From NCBI GenBank assembly GCA_910574185.1, contig CAJSZQ010000017.1:19457-83456 (forward strand): DNA of 64,000 nt, written 5' to 3'. The stretch comes from Lachnospiraceae bacterium. GTDB lineage: Bacteria > Bacillota > Clostridia > Lachnospirales > Lachnospiraceae. Positions 16,709-25,158 of the stretch are shown in pieces. Below the pieces are notes generated by a model. The model saw nothing but the letters and a program-made list of their open reading frames with translations. It had not been told where the DNA came from and ran no database searches. A program made the position numbers and the translations under genes. How positions within the stretch are numbered: position 1 is the first letter of the stretch; the number at the start of each line of letters is the position of its first letter.

Positions 16709-16921
16709 ATGGGAATTATAATGGAGAAAATGCAGGAATTCTGGGACAGTCTTGATACGGAGACTGTGGTTAATAGGAAAGTTCTATTTTTGGAGCTTCT
16801 GGTGTGCGTGCTTGCCGGAGTTTTAGCAGGGATGATATTCAGCCCGAAAAAGCGTGTTATGATAGGCTGTTATAACGGGGACTGCATGGTGGAAGAGACG
16901 GAGTCGGATGAGATAGAGTAG
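16709..16921 (+). CDS. Small single-pass membrane protein, unknown function
   Basis: A 70-residue protein. Residues ~1-25 form a charged amphipathic stretch (MEKMQEFWDSLDTETVVNRK), followed by one hydrophobic helix (FLELLVCVLAGVLAGMIF), a basic SPKKRV patch that would sit in the cytoplasm, and a short acidic tail after IGCYNGDC. I do not recognise a characterised family, although small proteins of this design occur in Lachnospiraceae. ATG 16709 is chosen because AAGGAAGG lies 7 bases upstream; GTG 16685 and ATG 16703 are in frame. It has its own promoter at 16567. The AAA/nuclease gene begins 110 bases downstream. Confidence 0.65.
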   Translation: MGIIMEKMQEFWDSLDTETVVNRKVLFLELLVCVLAGVLAGMIFSPKKRVMIGCYNGDCMVEETESDEIE

Positions 16922-17030
16922 AAGCGGAAAATCATTACCGGCCGCAAAGCGAACAATAATGGAAAATCTGCTCAATTCTGTATGAAAGATAATACCGGGG
17001 CGTCATACTGGAAAGGGGTACAGAAATAGC

Positions 17031-18737
17031 ATGGGAATGAAATGGAAGCTTCCGATAGGAATTGAATTTTTTAGGGATATACGGACCAGAGGCTATTACT
17101 ATGTAGATAAAACAGGTTTTATCAGAGAACTTTTGGCTGCTTGTGGAAGTGTAAATCTGTTTACAAGGCCTCGCCGCTTTGGCAAGAGCCTGAATATGGA
17201 CATGCTTAAGAGCTTTTTTGAAATAGGTATGAATCCAGAACTGTTTGAAGGGCTGGAAATTGCCGGAGATAAAGAGATTTGTGAACAATATATGGGAAAG
17301 TATCCGGTGATCTCGATCAGTTTGAAGGACGTGGAGGGAGAAGACTATAAAACGGCTTATGATAATCTTGGAATTTTAATCAGCGAGGAAGCGGAACGAT
17401 TTCATTTTTTGCAGGATAGTAAGGCATTAACAGAGACAGAGAAAGCCAAGCTTGAGAGAATCATGAAAGGGGATTTCGAAAAATCTGCATATCTGCACAA
17501 CAGTTTAAGGCTTCTAACCAGACTGCTCCATAAGCATTATGGTAAGCAAGTGATTGTTTTGATTGATGAGTATGATGTGCCTTTGGATAAAGCATACCAA
17601 AATGGTTATTATCCGAAGTTGGTTAACCTCATCCGTTCAATGTTCAGTCAGGTTTTGAAAACCAATGAAAATTTATATTTTGCAGTTGTTACAGGATGTC
17701 TTAGAATCGCAAAAGAAAGTATTTTTACGGGACTTAATAATTTTAAAGTAAGGACGATTTCAGATGTTCGTTATGCAGAATATTTTGGATTTACAGATAA
17801 TGAAGTAAAAGAGATACTTTCTTATTATGGGTTGGAAGAAACGTATGGGAGAATGAAAGAATGGTATGATGGTTATCATTTTGGACAGGTGGAGGTATAT
17901 TGCCCATGGGATATTCTGAATCAGTGCGACAAATTTATTGAATCTGCGGATGCGTCGATGGAGGCGCACTGGGAAAACAGCAGCAGCAATGCAATCGTGC
18001 AGGAGATTCTTGAGAATGCTACGGAAACGACGAAAAATCAAATTGAAGCATTGATTTCAGGTGAATGGATTGAAAAGAAACTGGTACCGGAACTGACCTA
18101 TACGGATCTTGACAGTGAAGATGAAGAAGTAAGTCAGACTTATTTGTGGAGCGTTCTTTTTGCAGCAGGGTATTTAACAGAGGCAGGCAGGACAGAAAAA
18201 GGGTTTTATAAGTTGATTATTCCGAATAGGGAAGTGCAGGGGATATTTGAAAGGAAAATAAGGTCATGGTTTAAAAGAAGAATAAAAAGCAATACAGTGA
18301 AGTGGCAGAAGTTTTGTGAGGCTGTAAAAATAGGAAAAGCCATGTATGTTCAGGATTTGTTGAATGATTTTATGTCTGAGGCAATTAGTATTCGGGATAC
18401 CTGTGTTAAGAAAGACATGAAGGAAAACTTTTATCATGGAATGTTATTGGGTCTGCTGCAGGCGGAAGGAAGTTGGATTGTGAAATCCAATTCTGAATCC
18501 GGTATAGGTTTTGCGGATATCCAGATTGAGATTCCGTCTGAGAAAGTCGGCTGTGTGTTTGAGGTAAAATATGCGGAGGGGGGAAAGCTTGATACGGCTT
18601 GTGCCAGAGCAATGGCACAGATTGACTCGTGTGGTTATACAGCGGCGTTTTGCAAAAATGGTATACGGCTTATTCATAAATATGGAATAGCCTTCTATCA
18701 AAAAAGCTGTAAAGTAATATATGGAAAAGAGGAATAA
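17031..18737 (+). CDS. AAA-ATPase-like protein with C-terminal PD-(D/E)XK nuclease fold
   Basis: A 568-residue protein of the family with an AAA-ATPase-like domain (PF09820 type) and a C-terminal PD-(D/E)XK nuclease-superfamily domain (PF08011 type). The P-loop is RPRRFGKSLNMDML near residue 45, Walker B is VIVLIDEYDVPLDKA near residue 177, and the nuclease core is VGCVFEVKYAEGG near the C-terminus. Many copies occur in Bacteroidetes and Clostridia genomes; the cellular role is not established. The gene is more AT-rich than its neighbours (many AAA, TTT and ATT codons), which suggests horizontal acquisition. No obvious partner gene. Confidence 0.85.
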   Translation: MGMKWKLPIGIEFFRDIRTRGYYYVDKTGFIRELLAACGSVNLFTRPRRFGKSLNMDMLKSFFEIGMNPELFEGLEIAGDKEICEQYMGKYPVISISLKDVEGEDYKTAYDNLGILISEEAERFHFLQDSKALTETEKAKLERIMKGDFEKSAYLHNSLRLLTRLLHKHYGKQVIVLIDEYDVPLDKAYQNGYYPKLVNLIRSMFSQVLKTNENLYFAVVTGCLRIAKESIFTGLNNFKVRTISDVRYAEYFGFTDNEVKEILSYYGLEETYGRMKEWYDGYHFGQVEVYCPWDILNQCDKFIESADASMEAHWENSSSNAIVQEILENATETTKNQIEALISGEWIEKKLVPELTYTDLDSEDEEVSQTYLWSVLFAAGYLTEAGRTEKGFYKLIIPNREVQGIFERKIRSWFKRRIKSNTVKWQKFCEAVKIGKAMYVQDLLNDFMSEAISIRDTCVKKDMKENFYHGMLLGLLQAEGSWIVKSNSESGIGFADIQIEIPSEKVGCVFEVKYAEGGKLDTACARAMAQIDSCGYTAAFCKNGIRLIHKYGIAFYQKSCKVIYGKEE

Positions 18738-18872
18738 AGTCTGCTCATCTTTTCGTGGATGATACGGCCGACGAAGCAATCCGGCAGATTATAAAAAAAC
18801 GAAGGTACATGACTGCAGAATAGAAGCGCTGCGGGGAGCCCTGTAAGAAAAGTAAAGATGGAAAAGGAAGGA
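18738..18872 (+). other. Gap with a possible gene remnant
   Basis: A stretch without its own start codon (about 18737-18823) reads ...FVDDTADEAIRQIIKKRRYM and stops at TAG. It looks protein-like, and could be the tail of a lost gene, possibly a relative of the preceding AAA/nuclease protein, but it is too short to decide. Confidence 0.25.
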
Positions 18873-18911
18873 CTCCGGGTTCATAGAGATAAGATGAACC
18901 CGGAGCTTTTT
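18873..18911 (+). terminator. Rho-independent terminator
   Basis: CTCCGGGTTCAT (18873-18884) pairs with ATGAACCCGGAG (18894-18905), followed by CTTTTT. It separates the AAA gene from the GntR operon. Confidence 0.85.
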
Positions 18912-18966
18912 CTGCCATATATTCAGATGAGTATTCCAGCTCCGCACATTTTTTTATGTTTAAAAT

Positions 18967-19015
18967 AAACAGTATAAAACAGTTGACAACAGTTAGATGC
19001 TGTTATATACTGTTT
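18967..19015 (+). promoter_or_regulatory. Promoter and self-operator of the GntR-ABC operon
   Basis: TTGACA (18983-18988) and TATACT (19006-19011) are 17 bases apart, a near-consensus promoter. Two 16-bp inverted arms, 18967-18982 and 19000-19015, match at 15 of 16 positions (AAACAGTATA...TATACTGTTT). One arm abuts the -35 box and the other covers the -10 box. The layout matches autoregulation by the adjacent YtrA-type repressor. Confidence 0.85.
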
Positions 19016-19034
19016 GTATCGAAAGGGTGATGAA

Positions 19035-19406
19035 ATGAAGATGATTATTAACAATTCTTCCATGCAGCCGATTTATGAGCAGATTGTAGCGCAGTTTAAG
19101 GCGGCGATTATGAAGGGAGAATTGAAGGAGGAAGAGATGCTTCCCTCTGTGCGCAGTTTGGCGAAGGAGCTGAAGGTCAGCGCGCTGACGGTGAAGAAAT
19201 CCTACGACGCTTTGGAGGAAGAAGGTTTTATTATTACGGTACATGGCAAGGGCAGTTTTGTGACATGCGCCAGTCAGGAGCTGATGCTGGAGGAGAAGCG
19301 CAAGGAGGTGGAGGCTGATTTTGAGGCGGCCATCCGGAAGGGCAGGAGCCTGGGGATGAGTAATCAGGAGATTACAGAGGTATTTATGATTGTTTTGGAG
19401 GATTAG
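19035..19406 (+). CDS. GntR family transcriptional regulator, YtrA subfamily
   Basis: A 123-residue repressor. The N-terminal winged helix reads PIYEQIVAQFKAAIMKGEL, then SVRSLAKELKVSALTVKKSY (recognition helix) and HGKGSFV (wing). The short C-terminal tail has only two helices, as in the YtrA subgroup that controls ABC exporters. ATG 19035 is chosen with AAAGGGTGA upstream; the frame opens at 19014, inside the operator. It lies 3 bases before the ABC ATPase gene and probably binds the palindrome at 18967-19015. Confidence 0.9.
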   Translation: MKMIINNSSMQPIYEQIVAQFKAAIMKGELKEEEMLPSVRSLAKELKVSALTVKKSYDALEEEGFIITVHGKGSFVTCASQELMLEEKRKEVEADFEAAIRKGRSLGMSNQEITEVFMIVLED

Positions 19407-19409
19407 AAG

Positions 19410-20258
19410 ATGATTGTACTAGAGCAGGTGAAGAAAAATTATCAGAATTTTACACTGGATTGTTCGCTTACGGTTCCGGAAGGATGCGTTACCGGGCTGG
19501 TGGGGCGAAACGGAGCCGGGAAGAGTACTACGTTTAAGGCCGTTCTTGGGCTGATTGGCATAGACGGCGGCAGCGCGCGGGTCTTTGGCAAACCTGCCGC
19601 AGAGCTTACGAAAGCTGACAGGGAGCAGATGGGGGTGGTCTTATCGAATGCAGGCTTCAGCGAATATTTGAAGGTGAAGGATTTAGCGCCGGTATTAAGG
19701 AATATGTATCATTCCTTTGACGAGGCTGGATTTTTTGAGAAGTGCGGCAGACTCAGGATTCCGCTGGATAAGCAGATGAAGGATTTTTCTACCGGCATGC
19801 GGCAGAAGCTGCAGATTACCGCGGCCCTTTCCCATCAGGCAAGGCTGCTGATTTTAGACGAACCTACGGCGGGGCTGGATGTGGTAACCAGGGAGCTCCT
19901 TCTGGATATGCTTCGGGAATATATGGAGCAGGAGGGAAGGTCGATTCTAATCAGCTCCCATATTTCTACCGATTTGGAGTCCTTCTGCGACGATATTTAC
20001 CTGATTGACGAGGGGAAGATTGTCCTCCATGAGGATACGGATATCCTGCTTAGCAGCTATGGGATACTGAAAGTGACGCCGGAGCAGTATGAGAAGCTGG
20101 ATAAACGTCATTTGCTGTCGGAGAAAAGGGAGGATTACGGATACCGCTGCCTGACCGGCGAGAAGAGATTTTATCAGGAGAATTATCCGGATGTGGTGGT
20201 TGAAAACGGCGGGATTGATGAACTGATTCTGATGAGAGAAGGGGGACGGGACAGATGA
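19410..20258 (+). CDS. ABC transporter ATP-binding protein (YtrB-like)
   Basis: A 282-residue cytoplasmic ATPase. Walker A is GRNGAGKST near residue 31. The signature is FSTGMRQKLQI, a form usual in bacteriocin/antibiotic-type exporters, and Walker B is LLILDEPTAGLD. It should power the permease encoded next, whose start overlaps its stop by 4 bases (ATGA-type coupling). Substrate unknown; YtrA-controlled systems often respond to cell-wall or membrane stress. Confidence 0.9.
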   Translation: MIVLEQVKKNYQNFTLDCSLTVPEGCVTGLVGRNGAGKSTTFKAVLGLIGIDGGSARVFGKPAAELTKADREQMGVVLSNAGFSEYLKVKDLAPVLRNMYHSFDEAGFFEKCGRLRIPLDKQMKDFSTGMRQKLQITAALSHQARLLILDEPTAGLDVVTRELLLDMLREYMEQEGRSILISSHISTDLESFCDDIYLIDEGKIVLHEDTDILLSSYGILKVTPEQYEKLDKRHLLSEKREDYGYRCLTGEKRFYQENYPDVVVENGGIDELILMREGGRDR

Positions 20259-20911
20259 AGGCATTGCTAATTAAGGACTGGAAATTATTAATGAGCCAGA
20301 AACAGTTTTTTCTGGTAACAATCGTGATTGTGGGAGCTTTTTTGTTCACAGCCAGGAATCCGGCGTTTGTGGTAAGCTATGCGACAATCATGTATACGGT
20401 ATTTACCATTAGTACAATCAGCTATGATGATTACCATAATGGGATGAGCTTCCTTATGACGCTGCCGGTGAGCAGAACGGACTATGTGGCGGAGAAATAT
20501 ACCTTTGGCATTCTGATGGGCAGTGGGACGAGCGCTGTCGTGATGGCTGCGGCTGCGGCGGTATTCAAGGTAAGAGACACCGGCTTATCGGCAGAGGAGC
20601 TTCTGCTGTCCGTAATGACGGCGATGCTTGTGGCGGTGTTCTTTCTTGCTTTTACCATTCCTGTCCAGCTCAAATTCGGAGCGGAAAAAGGCAGGATGGC
20701 GCTGATGGCGGTTTCGATGTTGTGCTTTGTGCTGGTTATGGGAGGCGCGGTCCTTGCGGAGCGGATGGGCTGGAAGGCCGGAGACTTGTTTGAGAAGGTG
20801 GAAGAGGCTCCTCTGGGAATGGTAGTCTGCGCGATGGGAGCCGGATGCGTCTGCATCCTTCTGCTGTCGGCAGTTATTTCCCTGCGGGTTTTAAAGCAGC
20901 GGGAATTTTAG
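20255..20911 (+). CDS. ABC-2 type transporter permease
   Basis: A 218-residue membrane protein with six predicted helices, starting MKALLIKDWKLLMSQKQ, the pattern of ABC-2 permeases of the YtrC/bacitracin type. The segment NGMSFLMTLPVSRTDYVAEKY is the conserved cytoplasmic loop of this family. It overlaps the ATPase gene and is the last gene of the operon; a long palindrome follows 22 bases after the stop. Confidence 0.88.
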   Translation: MKALLIKDWKLLMSQKQFFLVTIVIVGAFLFTARNPAFVVSYATIMYTVFTISTISYDDYHNGMSFLMTLPVSRTDYVAEKYTFGILMGSGTSAVVMAAAAAVFKVRDTGLSAEELLLSVMTAMLVAVFFLAFTIPVQLKFGAEKGRMALMAVSMLCFVLVMGGAVLAERMGWKAGDLFEKVEEAPLGMVVCAMGAGCVCILLLSAVISLRVLKQREF

Positions 20912-20932
20912 AGCAGCTTATTGTCAGATAGA

Positions 20933-21145
20933 AGAGCCGGCCTCTGAAAACCAGTAAACGGAGCCTGTACTTACGCAAAGCCGGGCAACACTCCATCGAA
21001 CTAACTGCTAACTTCGGCTAGAATGCGCGGGAGAGCCCGCGCATCCAAGTCTTCGGTAAGCAGTGGATTTCGTTTTCGTTAAAAACGCCCTTTTATGCTT
21101 TGTGTAAGTACAGGCTCCGTTTACTGGTTTTCAGAGGCCGGCTCT
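20933..21145. repeat. Long nested palindromic element between convergent genes
   Basis: Outer arms 20933-20981 and 21097-21145 are 49-bp inverted repeats with one mismatch. The interior has further nested arms (ACTGCT...AGCAGT) and a GC-rich central hairpin ATGCGCGGG-agag-CCCGCGCAT, so the whole 213 bp can fold into a single rod. It fills the gap between the convergent ABC permease and AEC transporter genes and could end transcription from both sides. Its ends do not carry the GTTCACA motif, so it may be a second class of element. Confidence 0.85.
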
Positions 21146-21162
21146 CCCATCAGGCGGGAATT

Positions 21163-22101
21163 TTAGATAATTCCCTGACTTTTTAGAAAGAACACCCACA
21201 GGAAAATGGTTATAACGGAAAGACATGTGCTCAGTACGACCATTTCCCCGGCCAGAGCGCCGTCTCCTCCCATATTGGACGCCATGGGATAGGAGGCGGT
21301 GGCTGCGGGCGTTGCGAAAATGGTGAAATAGATAAAGGTTTCCAGCGGTCCGAAAGAGAGGGCGCGGGCTGTGAGCAGGGCGGCTGCCGGCAGCAGAATC
21401 AGTTTTGCCGCAACCGCCGGTATCAGGTATTTCAGGTTGTTCCTCATAGAGGAAAAACGCAGGGTGCCGCCCAGGACAAACAGAGCCAGCGGAGTGGTCA
21501 TGGATGAGAACTGGGAGACGGGAGTCTCGATACAGGAGGGCAGGCGAAGGTGAAGGATTATCGCGGCGGCGCCTGCCACAGCGCCCAGAATTAAGGGATT
21601 CGACAGTACCTTTCTGACGAGTGCAAGGGGACGGATACTGCCGCCCCGGAAGTATTCCAGCAGAATAATTGCGGTGACGTTGTAAATAGGCACGATAATC
21701 GCCACCAGCATAGAAGCTGCGGCTGTTCCGGCATGACCGAAGATATTTTCCGTCAGCGGGATTGCGAATAAAACAAAATTACTGCGGTAAATACCCTGGA
21801 TGAGGACGCCTCGTCTGGGGTTTTCCTTTACGAGCCGGGGAACGGTCAGAAATAAGATTAGGATGAGGACGAGAACGCTTGCGGCGGATACGGTTACCAG
21901 CGTGACGTCGAATGTTTGTCCGGCCTCCCGGTTATACAGATTGTAGAACATCATCAGGGGAAAGAACATCCGAAAGGTCATCTGATTGAGCTTTTTCATA
22001 AATGCCTCGTCCACAATTCCGATGATACGCGTCAGATATCCGAATGTCAGGTAGAATAAAAATGGGAATACAGCGTTGAGTGCGATAATTAAACTGCTCA
22101 T
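21163..22101 (-). CDS. AEC family transporter (auxin efflux carrier fold)
   Basis: A 312-residue inner-membrane protein with about ten hydrophobic segments. The start ALNAVFPFLFYLTFGYLTR and the end ASYPMASNMGGDGALAGEMV are typical of AEC permeases, which in bacteria carry malate, malonate or similar organic acids. It is downstream of and co-transcribed with the TetR gene (21-base gap). Substrate cannot be inferred from sequence. Confidence 0.85.
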   Translation of the reverse strand: MSSLIIALNAVFPFLFYLTFGYLTRIIGIVDEAFMKKLNQMTFRMFFPLMMFYNLYNREAGQTFDVTLVTVSAASVLVLILILFLTVPRLVKENPRRGVLIQGIYRSNFVLFAIPLTENIFGHAGTAAASMLVAIIVPIYNVTAIILLEYFRGGSIRPLALVRKVLSNPLILGAVAGAAAIILHLRLPSCIETPVSQFSSMTTPLALFVLGGTLRFSSMRNNLKYLIPAVAAKLILLPAAALLTARALSFGPLETFIYFTIFATPAATASYPMASNMGGDGALAGEMVVLSTCLSVITIFLWVFFLKSQGII

Positions 22102-22122
22102 GGGAAACCTCCGTATAAACGA

Positions 22123-22728
22123 TTATTTTTGCCCGGCCCGGTGGCTTCCGATGATTAATCGGACGGTGCGGTACAGGAAGGGCTTGTACTCTTCGATGGG
22201 TACGGGCTCTTTGTAAAGAATCGAATTATATCCGGCGGAGCCGGCCAGTTCTACTATGGTGAAGAGCATGACGTCTACATCCTGATAGTGATATATATCT
22301 TCTTCCACCATGGAAAGAAACCGCTCATAAATATCATTATCAGCATCTTTTCCGGTTATCAGAGTGGCGCGCAGCGCGCCCATCACCAGATTCTTGGAGA
22401 TGAAATTCAGCAGGGGCAGATCCTTCATCAAATCATCAATGATATGGTCGATAATAAAGATGAGCTGGTCTTCCAATCCCTTCATCTGGGCCGTTTCCAT
22501 GGCGGCGCCTGCCCGATAGAACAGCTCATGGGTCTTATGGGCTACCAGATTGTTCTTGACGTCATATTTATCCCGGAAATACAGATAGAAAGTCCCCTTG
22601 GCGACGCCTGCCCGTTTGACAATATCGGAAATGGCGGTGGCGTGTATTCCTTTGGTGGTAAATAATTCATATGCGGTATTCAGAAGTGCGTCTCGCTTTT
22701 GTTTCTTATTTTCTTCTACTTTTCCCAT
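22123..22728 (-). CDS. TetR/AcrR family transcriptional regulator
   Basis: A 201-residue repressor. The N-terminal helix-turn-helix reads ALLNTAYELFTTKGIHATAI and VAKGTFYLYFRDKYDVKNNL; the C-terminal ligand domain has no known match by eye. Start ATG 22728 is preferred because AAGGA lies 9 bases upstream; the frame has another ATG three codons earlier with no spacing. It diverges from the MMPL pump gene, and the 278-base gap holds three TGACT-N3-AGTCA-type palindromes that are its likely binding sites. Confidence 0.9.
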   Translation of the reverse strand: MGKVEENKKQKRDALLNTAYELFTTKGIHATAISDIVKRAGVAKGTFYLYFRDKYDVKNNLVAHKTHELFYRAGAAMETAQMKGLEDQLIFIIDHIIDDLMKDLPLLNFISKNLVMGALRATLITGKDADNDIYERFLSMVEEDIYHYQDVDVMLFTIVELAGSAGYNSILYKEPVPIEEYKPFLYRTVRLIIGSHRAGQK

Positions 22729-22893
22729 ACTATTCATTCCTTACTTAAAGGCGCTTTCCGGTTTTACCGGACGGGTCCGGCATACTGCCTGTCTGTAGCG
22801 GGGCTCATCTGGTTTTTCCGGAACTGCCAAGGTTTGTTTATGACTAACATTATAACGGTTTTGATGCGGATTGCAAGTGGATTTTTCACAAAA

Positions 22894-22983
22894 ATGACTA
22901 AAAGTCATAATTTTTAGAAAAAGTATTGACTATTGGTCATTTTTGTTGTATAGTGCTAAATGAATAAAATGACTAGCAGTCAT
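22894..22983 (+). promoter_or_regulatory. MMPL promoter with three TetR-type operators
   Basis: Three 15-bp palindromes, ATGACTAAAAGTCAT (22894-22908), TTGACTATTGGTCAT (22926-22940) and ATGACTAGCAGTCAT (22969-22983), share TGACT-N3-RGTCA. The second overlaps the -35 box TTGACT, and TATAGT at 22949-22954 lies 17 bases on. Centre-to-centre distances are 32 and 43 bases, so the sites are on roughly the same face (3 and 4 helical turns). Confidence 0.85.
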
Positions 22984-23005
22984 AATTGAAAAGGAGTTGA
23001 AGGAA

Positions 23006-25144
23006 ATGGTAAAGCTGGGAAAGAAGATTGTGAAGTACAGGGCGGCCATTCTGGCGATCAGTTTCTTACTTCTCATCCCTGCAGTATTGGGATATGTGAA
23101 TACCAGAATTAACTACGATGTGCTTACCTACCTGCCGGAGGATATTGAGACCATGCAGGGGCAGGATATTATGGTGGAGGACTTTGGATGTGGGGCGTTT
23201 TCCATGCTGATTGTGGATGGGATGGAGAATAAGGATGTGTCAAAGTTAAAAGAGCAGATTGAGGGAATCGGCCATGTGTCCAGGGTTCTCTGGTATGATT
23301 CGGTAGCGGATATTTCCGTTCCTCAAAGTATGCTCCCGGACAATATTTACGAAGTATTCCATTCGGATACAGGCACCATGATGGCGGTATTTTTTGACGA
23401 ATCTACTTCTGCGGACAGCACGATGGATGCCATTACAGAGATTCGGAAGATTGCCGGGAAGCAGTGTTTTATCAGCGGGATGTCGGCGATTGTTACGGAT
23501 ACGAAAGAATTAGCGGAGAGTGAGACGCCGGTTTACGTGCTAATCGCGGTGCTCTTATCAACGATTGTATTGGGAATTACGATGGAATCTCTGGTGGTTC
23601 CGGTGTTATTCCTGATTAGTATCGGAATGGCCATTGTCTATAATTTGGGGAGCAACTATTTTCTGGGAGAGATTTCTTATATTACGAAGGCGTTAGCGGC
23701 TGTGCTGCAGCTCGGGGTGACCATGGATTATTCCATTTTCCTGATGCACAGCTACGATGAACAGCAGGTCAGGTTTGACGGAGATAAGAAAAGGGCGATG
23801 GCGCACGCCATTTCTCAGACGTTCTCATCGGTAATCGGAAGTTCGGTTACCACGATTGCTGGTTTTATTTCTTTATGTTTTATGAGCTTTACGCTGGGAA
23901 AGGATATCGGTATCGTAATGGCAAAGGGCGTGATATTCGGAGTGCTCGCCTGTGTGACCATCCTGCCTTCCCTGATTTTATGCTGTGATAAGCTGATTGA
24001 GAAGACGAAGCACAGACCGCTTTTGCCGAATATTAACAGACTGTCTGACAGGATGACGAAGCGCTATCCGGTATTTGCCGTTATTTTCCTGGTTCTTTTG
24101 TTTCCGGCGGTTTATGGCAACAACCATACCGGCGTTTATTATAATCTGGATGAGACGCTGCCAAAGAATCTTCCCAGCATTATCGCCAATGAGAAGCTGA
24201 AGGAAGATTATAATATGAATACCACGCACATCCTGCTGGTAGACAGTTCCGTCCGCTCTTCGGATGTGAACCGGATGTTGAAGGAAATTGAGAAGGTGGA
24301 CGGCGTAAAGTGGGCGCTGGGTATTGATAAGCTGGTGGGACCGGGAATTCCTTCGGATATGCTTCCTTCGGATGTGACAGATATGCTGAAAACGGAGCAA
24401 TACCAGATGGTCATGATTAATTCGATTTATAAGGTAGCGTCGGATGAGGTGAACGCACAGGTAGACGCGATTCATGCAGTTACGGAAAAGTACGATAAAC
24501 ATGCCCTCTTAGTCGGCGAGGCTCCGCTGACTAAGGATTTGATTGATATTACAGACCATGATTTCAAGATGGTAAGCATTGTGTCAATCGGCGTGATTTT
24601 CATCATTATACTGCTTTTATTCCGTTCTGTTACGCTTCCGGTTATTCTGGTGGGAGTCATAGAATTTGCGATATTTGTGAACATGGGAATACCGTTCTAT
24701 ACGGGAACCACCCTTCCGTTTGTGGCCTCCATTGTAATCGGAACGATTCAGCTTGGAGCTACCGTAGATTACGCGATTCTGATGACGACCAGATATAAGC
24801 GGGAGAGAAGCAGAGGGGCAGGGAAGTATGACGCGGTAACGACGGCCCATCAGGCGTCGGCGCAGTCCATTATTGTAAGCGCGCTGAGCTTCTTCGCGGC
24901 GACATTCGGGGTTGGAATGTACTCTAATATTGATATGATTAGTTCTCTGTGCATTCTGATGGCCCGGGGAGCAATTATCAGTATGCTGGTAGTGGTATTG
25001 ATTCTGCCGTCTATGTTTATGATATTTGACAAAGTCATTGTCAGGACCAGCAGCGGATTCCTGCCAAAGACGGAAGAGCATCCGAATAAGAAGAAAAACA
25101 GATTTAACAAAAAAAATAAGATTTCAAATGAAGTTCATGTATAG
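23006..25144 (+). CDS. MMPL/RND family transporter
   Basis: A 712-residue membrane pump of the MMPL branch of the RND superfamily. Two repeated halves each have a membrane helix, an extracellular loop of ~130-160 residues and a five-helix cluster. Sterol-sensing-like helices carry GVTMDYSIFLMHSY in the first half and GATVDYAILMTTRY in the second; the Asp-Tyr pairs are the proton-relay residues of the family. ATG 23006 is chosen (AAAGGAG at 22990-22996); a TTG at 22997 is in frame. It should be co-transcribed with the heptad-repeat gene 14 bases downstream and repressed by the adjacent TetR protein. Confidence 0.9.
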   Translation: MVKLGKKIVKYRAAILAISFLLLIPAVLGYVNTRINYDVLTYLPEDIETMQGQDIMVEDFGCGAFSMLIVDGMENKDVSKLKEQIEGIGHVSRVLWYDSVADISVPQSMLPDNIYEVFHSDTGTMMAVFFDESTSADSTMDAITEIRKIAGKQCFISGMSAIVTDTKELAESETPVYVLIAVLLSTIVLGITMESLVVPVLFLISIGMAIVYNLGSNYFLGEISYITKALAAVLQLGVTMDYSIFLMHSYDEQQVRFDGDKKRAMAHAISQTFSSVIGSSVTTIAGFISLCFMSFTLGKDIGIVMAKGVIFGVLACVTILPSLILCCDKLIEKTKHRPLLPNINRLSDRMTKRYPVFAVIFLVLLFPAVYGNNHTGVYYNLDETLPKNLPSIIANEKLKEDYNMNTTHILLVDSSVRSSDVNRMLKEIEKVDGVKWALGIDKLVGPGIPSDMLPSDVTDMLKTEQYQMVMINSIYKVASDEVNAQVDAIHAVTEKYDKHALLVGEAPLTKDLIDITDHDFKMVSIVSIGVIFIIILLLFRSVTLPVILVGVIEFAIFVNMGIPFYTGTTLPFVASIVIGTIQLGATVDYAILMTTRYKRERSRGAGKYDAVTTAHQASAQSIIVSALSFFAATFGVGMYSNIDMISSLCILMARGAIISMLVVVLILPSMFMIFDKVIVRTSSGFLPKTEEHPNKKKNRFNKKNKISNEVHV

Positions 25145-25158
25145 CGGGAGGTATTGTG

